Assembly (NCBI GenBank): GCA_036654795.1
Contig: JAVVRI010000050.1
Location: forward strand, 1 to 18,175
Origin: JAVVRI01 sp036654795
GTDB lineage: Bacteria; Bacteroidota; Bacteroidia; Bacteroidales; Tannerellaceae
Direction of reading: 5' to 3'
DNA: 18,175 bases
Made by a program: the position numbers and the translations under genes. The notes beneath the pieces are model-generated. The model had not been told where the DNA came from and searched no databases. It saw only the letters and a program-made list of their open reading frames with translations. Shown here in pieces: positions 13,626 to 18,175 of the stretch. Each line of letters opens with the position of its first letter. The first letter of the stretch is position 1.

Positions 13626-14087
13626 ATGAAAGAGAAAATAAGTAATAATATACAGATTAAGAACAAGCGGGCAACCTTCGACTTCGAATTGTTGGACACA
13701 TTTGTGGCCGGCATCGTACTGACTGGTACGGAGATTAAGTCGATCCGTCTGGGTAAGGCCAGCTTGGTGGACACTTTCTGCATTGTGGAGAAAGGAGAGT
13801 TGTGGGTGAAGAACATGTACATAGCCGAATACTTTTATGGAACCTATAACAACCATGTAGCTCGAAGAGACCGCAAGCTTTTGCTTACTAAGAAGGAGCT
13901 ACGCAAACTTGAGACGGCATCCAAAAACAGTGGCTTCACGATTGTGCCAACCAAGCTTTTCATCAACGATAAAGGATTGGCAAAGGTCGTTGTTGCCGTA
14001 GCCAAAGGTAAAAAGGAATACGACAAGCGTGACTCTATCCGTGCACGCGATGATAAGCGTGAGATGGATCGTGCCTTTAAAAAATAA
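13626..14087 (+). CDS. smpB: SsrA-binding protein SmpB
   Basis: The product binds tmRNA and delivers it to stalled ribosomes for trans-translation. The length of 153 residues is typical. Conserved features in order: NKRATFDFELLDTFVAGIVLTGTEIKSIR (the EAGIVL.GTE.KS.R signature of the family), the loop ending HVARRDRKLLL, SGFTIVPTKLF, the KVVVAVAKGKKEYDKR segment, and the basic C-terminal tail RARDDKREMDRAFKK that folds in the decoding centre. No ssrA gene is found in the window. The Gate-domain gene follows after 19 bases. Confidence 0.96.
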   Translation: MKEKISNNIQIKNKRATFDFELLDTFVAGIVLTGTEIKSIRLGKASLVDTFCIVEKGELWVKNMYIAEYFYGTYNNHVARRDRKLLLTKKELRKLETASKNSGFTIVPTKLFINDKGLAKVVVAVAKGKKEYDKRDSIRARDDKREMDRAFKK

Positions 14088-14106
14088 CACGAAACGAATA
14101 AATCGT

Positions 14107-15057
14107 ATGGAAGAGCGTTCATCTGCCAGAGTCTGGAAATGTATTCGCATGGCTTTACCCAAAGCAGGAAGAACCTGCTTGTGGCTACTTAAAATCATCT
14201 TGCCGATCTCTTTGTTAGTCCGTTTATTGCAATATTCCGGCTTGTTGGACAAGATGTCGGCATTCATGGAACCCCTCTTTTCTTTGGTGGGGCTGCCGGG
14301 CGAGACGGCAATCATCTTTATCACGAGTGTGTTTTGTCCGCTTTATGCACCGATTGCGCTGATAACCTCCATGTCGCTTGGTGTGCGTGAGGCTACTATT
14401 TTGACGCTTATGTGTCTTGTTTCGCATAATCTGGTTGTGGAGTCGTCCGTACAGGCAAAGACTGGTTCTTCCTTTTGTGAGATGACGGTACTTCGCCTCG
14501 TAATGAGCTTTGTGATTGCCTTTTCGCTGAACTTTGTCATGCCGCATGAAGGATGGGGCACGGTGGGGATAACGGAGAGTGCTGCGGTTTGTAACAGTCT
14601 GCTGGAGGTCTTTGTGCTCTGGTTGACTAGTTCTTTAAAGGTGATTATGCAGATACTGGTTATTGTTACATTGCTGATGATCTTGCATTATTTGCTGGAA
14701 GAATTTAAACTAATGAAAGGCTTATCTAAACTGTTTGCCCCTATGATGAAGGTTTTTGGTTTGCCTCGTGATGCCGTTTTCTTGTGGTTGGTGGGCAATG
14801 TGGTGGGGTTGGCTTATGGTGGAGCAATCATGGTGGAGCAGATGGAACGTAAAAAGCTTACATATACTGAAGGCGATTTGCTTAACCATCACCTAGCTGT
14901 CTGCCACTCGCTGCTCGAGGATACCATTATCTTTGTTGCTATTGGCATACCTCTCCTTTGGATTGTGCTTACCCGCATTCTTTTTGCCATGCTTTCCGTC
15001 TGGGGGCGACGGCTCTATTTATCTATCTATACACGAAATGTAAGAATATCTCAATGA
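14107..15057 (+). CDS. Nucleoside-recognition (Gate) domain membrane protein
   Basis: The 316-residue integral membrane protein appears to contain two Gate domains (PF07670), roughly residues 25-140 and 180-300. The halves echo each other: PLFSLVGLPGETA (56-68) versus PMMKVFGLPRDAV (212-224), and SHNLVVESS (106-114) versus CHSLLEDTI (266-274). This suggests internal duplication. Relatives are annotated as nucleoside recognition or spore-maturation-like proteins; the transported or sensed molecule is unknown. I chose ATG 14107 because the upstream open frame overlaps smpB. The stop TGA at 15055 overlaps the metH ATG at 15054, so metH translation may be coupled to this gene. That makes a link to methionine, cobalamin or nucleoside metabolism an inference worth testing. 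Confidence 0.82.
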   Translation: MEERSSARVWKCIRMALPKAGRTCLWLLKIILPISLLVRLLQYSGLLDKMSAFMEPLFSLVGLPGETAIIFITSVFCPLYAPIALITSMSLGVREATILTLMCLVSHNLVVESSVQAKTGSSFCEMTVLRLVMSFVIAFSLNFVMPHEGWGTVGITESAAVCNSLLEVFVLWLTSSLKVIMQILVIVTLLMILHYLLEEFKLMKGLSKLFAPMMKVFGLPRDAVFLWLVGNVVGLAYGGAIMVEQMERKKLTYTEGDLLNHHLAVCHSLLEDTIIFVAIGIPLLWIVLTRILFAMLSVWGRRLYLSIYTRNVRISQ

Positions 15058-18000
15058 AGAAAGAAACATTTATACAGCTTCTGAAGGAGCGTATCTTAAT
15101 ACTGGATGGTGGCATGGGAACCATGGTTCAGGGCTTCAAACTAACCGAAGCCGATTATCGTGGCGAACGTTTTGCCGACTTTCCCGGTCAACTGAAAGGA
15201 AACAACGACTTGCTCTGCCTCACCCGTCCGGACGTGATTATGTCTATACATCGCCAATACCTAGATGCTGGCGCTGATATATTTGCAACCAATACATTTA
15301 ATGCTAATGCCATTTCGATGGACGACTATGGCATGTCTGCCTATGTGCGCGAAATGAACCTCGCCGCTGGAAAGCTGGCACGCGAGGTAGCCGATGGCTT
15401 CATGACAGAACACCCCGAGCGGACAATCTTCGTAGCTGGTTCTATTGGACCAACCAATAAAACGGCTTCCATGAGTCCGGATGTAAGCGATCCTGCCTAT
15501 CGGGCTATTTCCTATATGGACTTATATAATGCGTATTACGAGCAGGTGGATGCCCTGATTGAGGGTGGGGTAGACATTCTTCTGTTTGAAACGGTTTTCG
15601 ACACGCTTAATGTGAAGGCCGGACTAGAAGCAGCTGAAACAGCTTTGCGTGTGAAGGGAAAAGACCTTCCGATTATGCTTTCTCTTACTCTTTCGGCACA
15701 AGGTGGGCGTACTTTCTCAGGACAGACGCTGAAGGCTTTTATGGCCTCGGTACAACATACTAATATCGTCAGCATTGGTTTGAATTGCTCTTTCGGTGCG
15801 GCCGATATGAAGCCATACTTGCAAGATCTGGCAAAACATGCACCTTATATCATTAGTGCCTATCCGAATGCCGGATTGCCAAATAGCTTTGGCTCGTATG
15901 ATGAGACGCCAGAGAAGATGGCCGTTCACGTACGTCCTTTTGTTGAAGAGGGATTGGTCAACATTCTTGGGGGGTGTTGCGGAACGACGCCGGCACATAT
16001 TGCCAAGTATCCTGCTCTGGTAAAGGGAGCCCGCCCACATCTGCCCGCCCCGAAGCCCAACTGCCTATGGCTTTCCGGCTTGGAACTATTAGAGGTGAAG
16101 CCCGAAAATAACTTTATTAATGTGGGCGAACGCTGTAACGTAGCCGGTTCGCGTAAGTTCCTTCGCCTCATTAAGGAGGAGAAGTACGAAGAGGCTCTTA
16201 CCATCGCTCGTAAGCAAGTGGAGGATGGTGCGCAAGTAATTGATATCAACATGGACGACGGTATGCTGGATGCGGTCAAAGAGATGACCACCTTCCTCAA
16301 CCTAATCGCTTCCGAACCCGATATAGCCTGTGTACCCGTTATGATTGACTCTTCGAAATGGGACGTTATCGAAAGCGGACTGATGTGTGTGCAGGGGAAA
16401 AGTATTGTGAACTCCATCTCCCTGAAAGAAGGAGAGGAGCCTTTCCTTCGGCACGCCAGCCGCATCCGCCAGTTGGGCGCTGCTGTGGTTGTGATGGCTT
16501 TTGATGAACAAGGCCAGGCGGACACAGCTGCCCGCAAGATTGAAGTTTGCAGTCGTGCCTACCATTTGCTGGTGGACAAGGTAGGCTTTAATCCCGAGGA
16601 CATTATTTTCGACCCGAACGTGCTGGCCATTGCGACCGGTATGGATGAGCATAACCGTTACGGACTGGACTTTATCCAGGCTGTGGAGTGGATTAAGCAG
16701 AACCTGACGGGAGCCAAGGTGAGTGGTGGCGTTAGTAACCTATCCTTTTCCTTCCGGGGGAATAACTATGTGCGCGAAGTGATGCACTCTGTCTTCCTTT
16801 ACCACGCTATAAGCAAAGGAATGGATATGGGCATCGTCAATCCCTCTTCTGCTGTTATTTATGAAGATATAGAACCTGTTTTCCGTACGCTGGTGGAAGA
16901 TGTGATACTAGCACGCCGCACTGAGGCTGCCGAGGAGTTGATCGCTTACGCTCAGAGCCTGCACGTGGAGGAGAATGGCTCTACCGAAGAAAAACATGAA
17001 GCTTGGCGTGCTCTGCCACTAAGCGACCGGTTGGAATACGCACTAATTAAAGGCATTGGCGACCATTTGGAAGAAGATCTGCAGGAAGCTTTGAGGGTTT
17101 ATCCTCGTGCTGTGTCTATTATAGACGGTCCGCTGATGGGTGGAATGAACAAAGTTGGCGAACTCTTTGGTGCCGGAAAGATGTTCCTCCCACAGGTGGT
17201 AAAGACCGCCCGCACCATGAAGAAGGCTGTTGCCATCCTGCAACCTGCCATCGAATTGCAAAAGAGCTCCACCGCATCGGCCAAAGCCGGAAAAGTAATC
17301 TTCGCCACTGTAAAAGGTGACGTACATGATATTGGCAAGAACATTGTCTCCATCGTCCTGTCATGCAACAATTATGAGGTAATAGACCTCGGCGTTATGG
17401 TGCCGGCGGACGTCATTGTAAAGCGAGCTATCGAGGAGCAACCTGATCTGGTTTGCCTATCTGGTCTGATTACACCTTCTTTGGAAGAGATGGTACATGT
17501 AACGGAGGAGATGAAGAAGGCCGGTCTTTCTATCCCGATTATGGTTGGTGGAGCTACTACTTCGAAATTGCATACCGCTGTCAAGATAGCACCCCACTAT
17601 GACTATCCGGTTATCCATGTGCTGGACGCTTCGCAGAATCCATTGATTGCTGCTAAGTTGCTAAATAAGGAGACGCACGATGCCTATGTAGAAGAGTTGA
17701 ATCGCGAATACGAACAGCTTCGTCAATCAATGCAGAACCGCAAGGTGGATTTCCTATCCCTCACCGAAGCCCGCGCCAATCCGCCGGCAATCGATTGGTC
17801 AGCCTACGCACCTGTCGTACCGGCTCAAAGCGGTGTACAGGTGTTGCCTTTTATTCCTTTGGAAGAGATTATTCCTTACATCCATTGGACGTTCTTCTTT
17901 AGTGCATGGAAACTGAATGGACGCTTTGCAGAGATCACACAGATTCATGGCTGCGACGCGTGTCGTGCCAGTTGGTTGGCAGACTTCCCCGAAGCCGACC

Positions 18001-18175
18001 GTACTAAAGCCTCTGAAGCTATGCAGCTTTATAAAGATGCCGTCCGCATGCTTGATCGTTTGACCGAGATGAAAGCAGAATATTGTAAAGCTGTTTACGG
18101 CTTCTTCCCATCTGCTTCTGAGGGCGACAATCTACGTGTAGGAAACGTTACGTTTCCTCTCTTGCGTCAGCAAGT
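15054..18175 (+). CDS. metH: Cobalamin-dependent methionine synthase (3' end beyond window)
   Basis: Transfers the methyl group of 5-methyltetrahydrofolate to homocysteine through methylcobalamin. The 1040 complete codons present cover the homocysteine domain (ILDGGMGTMVQ near the start; zinc ligands Cys245, Cys308, Cys309 in LNCS and GGCCGT) and the pterin domain (from about 353, NFINVGERCNVAGSRKF). They also cover the cobalamin cap and Rossmann domain (GDVHDIGKN, with lower axial ligand His758, one residue from E. coli His759). The first part of the AdoMet-dependent reactivation domain follows (IHWTFFFSAWKLNGRF, Trp945). About 185 residues would be missing if the full length resembles E. 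coli MetH at 1227. No frameshift is seen. The start overlaps the stop of the Gate-domain gene by ATGA. Confidence 0.97.
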   Translation, partial: MKKETFIQLLKERILILDGGMGTMVQGFKLTEADYRGERFADFPGQLKGNNDLLCLTRPDVIMSIHRQYLDAGADIFATNTFNANAISMDDYGMSAYVREMNLAAGKLAREVADGFMTEHPERTIFVAGSIGPTNKTASMSPDVSDPAYRAISYMDLYNAYYEQVDALIEGGVDILLFETVFDTLNVKAGLEAAETALRVKGKDLPIMLSLTLSAQGGRTFSGQTLKAFMASVQHTNIVSIGLNCSFGAADMKPYLQDLAKHAPYIISAYPNAGLPNSFGSYDETPEKMAVHVRPFVEEGLVNILGGCCGTTPAHIAKYPALVKGARPHLPAPKPNCLWLSGLELLEVKPENNFINVGERCNVAGSRKFLRLIKEEKYEEALTIARKQVEDGAQVIDINMDDGMLDAVKEMTTFLNLIASEPDIACVPVMIDSSKWDVIESGLMCVQGKSIVNSISLKEGEEPFLRHASRIRQLGAAVVVMAFDEQGQADTAARKIEVCSRAYHLLVDKVGFNPEDIIFDPNVLAIATGMDEHNRYGLDFIQAVEWIKQNLTGAKVSGGVSNLSFSFRGNNYVREVMHSVFLYHAISKGMDMGIVNPSSAVIYEDIEPVFRTLVEDVILARRTEAAEELIAYAQSLHVEENGSTEEKHEAWRALPLSDRLEYALIKGIGDHLEEDLQEALRVYPRAVSIIDGPLMGGMNKVGELFGAGKMFLPQVVKTARTMKKAVAILQPAIELQKSSTASAKAGKVIFATVKGDVHDIGKNIVSIVLSCNNYEVIDLGVMVPADVIVKRAIEEQPDLVCLSGLITPSLEEMVHVTEEMKKAGLSIPIMVGGATTSKLHTAVKIAPHYDYPVIHVLDASQNPLIAAKLLNKETHDAYVEELNREYEQLRQSMQNRKVDFLSLTEARANPPAIDWSAYAPVVPAQSGVQVLPFIPLEEIIPYIHWTFFFSAWKLNGRFAEITQIHGCDACRASWLADFPEADRTKASEAMQLYKDAVRMLDRLTEMKAEYCKAVYGFFPSASEGDNLRVGNVTFPLLRQQ

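Noticed and set aside
15040..15060. Riboswitch or separate promoter directly upstream of metH
   Set aside because: There is no intergenic space: metH overlaps the preceding gene by four bases.
15926..16537. Long antisense open frame (203 codons) opposite metH
   Set aside because: It overlaps conserved MetH motifs on the other strand and has no domain-like features or start signals.
1..18175. CRISPR array, IS element, prophage or tRNA genes
   Set aside because: No spaced direct-repeat array, no transposase or integrase, no terminal inverted repeats flanking genes, and no tRNA-like cloverleaf were found on reading both strands.

Overview
The window reads as chromosomal DNA of a Bacteroidales bacterium, most likely Bacteroides. 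Three things point there. Bacteroides-type -7 promoter boxes (TAnnTTTG) precede several genes. The gene families are typical of that order: NigD-like lipoproteins, a TonB-dependent receptor with an N-terminal carboxypeptidase-regulatory-like domain, and a GHL10 glycoside hydrolase-like protein. Recognisable Shine-Dalgarno sequences are largely absent. All fourteen genes lie on the + strand; metH runs off the right edge. No rRNA, tRNA, CRISPR array, insertion sequence or phage gene was seen. The longest gene-free stretch is 274 bases at the left end.

Region 1 (275-6047) is a housekeeping and envelope block: ftsK (chromosome segregation; interrupted by a 10-base N gap), a LolA-family periplasmic lipoprotein carrier, thioredoxin reductase trxB, and a secreted GHL10-type hydrolase-like protein with a C-terminal Fn3-like domain. 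Spacing is 34-70 bases, with no terminator seen between genes.

Region 2 (6092-9309) looks like a metal-handling locus. It encodes a small exported Cys/His-rich protein resembling the HYC_CC_PP family, a TonB-dependent outer-membrane receptor whose plug carries a conserved-looking Cys cluster, and a periplasmic heavy-metal-associated (HMA) domain protein with a CNNC site. It opens with a strong promoter-like box that nearly abuts the first start codon and closes with a terminator hairpin. A plausible route is capture or import at the outer membrane, then hand-off to the HMA protein. The metal (copper is one candidate) is not determined by the sequence.

Region 3 (9391-12076) is an ECF sigma factor followed 7 bases later by a protein that joins a short cytoplasmic segment, one transmembrane helix, a Pro/Ala-rich periplasmic linker and an outer-membrane beta-barrel-like domain. 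A NigD-like lipoprotein and a strong terminator follow. The layout suggests a sigma/regulator pair with envelope outputs.

Region 4 (12111-18175) begins with a promoter embedded in a 22-base imperfect tandem repeat. It drives a second NigD-like lipoprotein, followed by a Yip1-like membrane protein, smpB (trans-translation), a two-Gate-domain membrane protein, and cobalamin-dependent methionine synthase metH. The Gate gene and metH overlap by 4 bases (ATGA).
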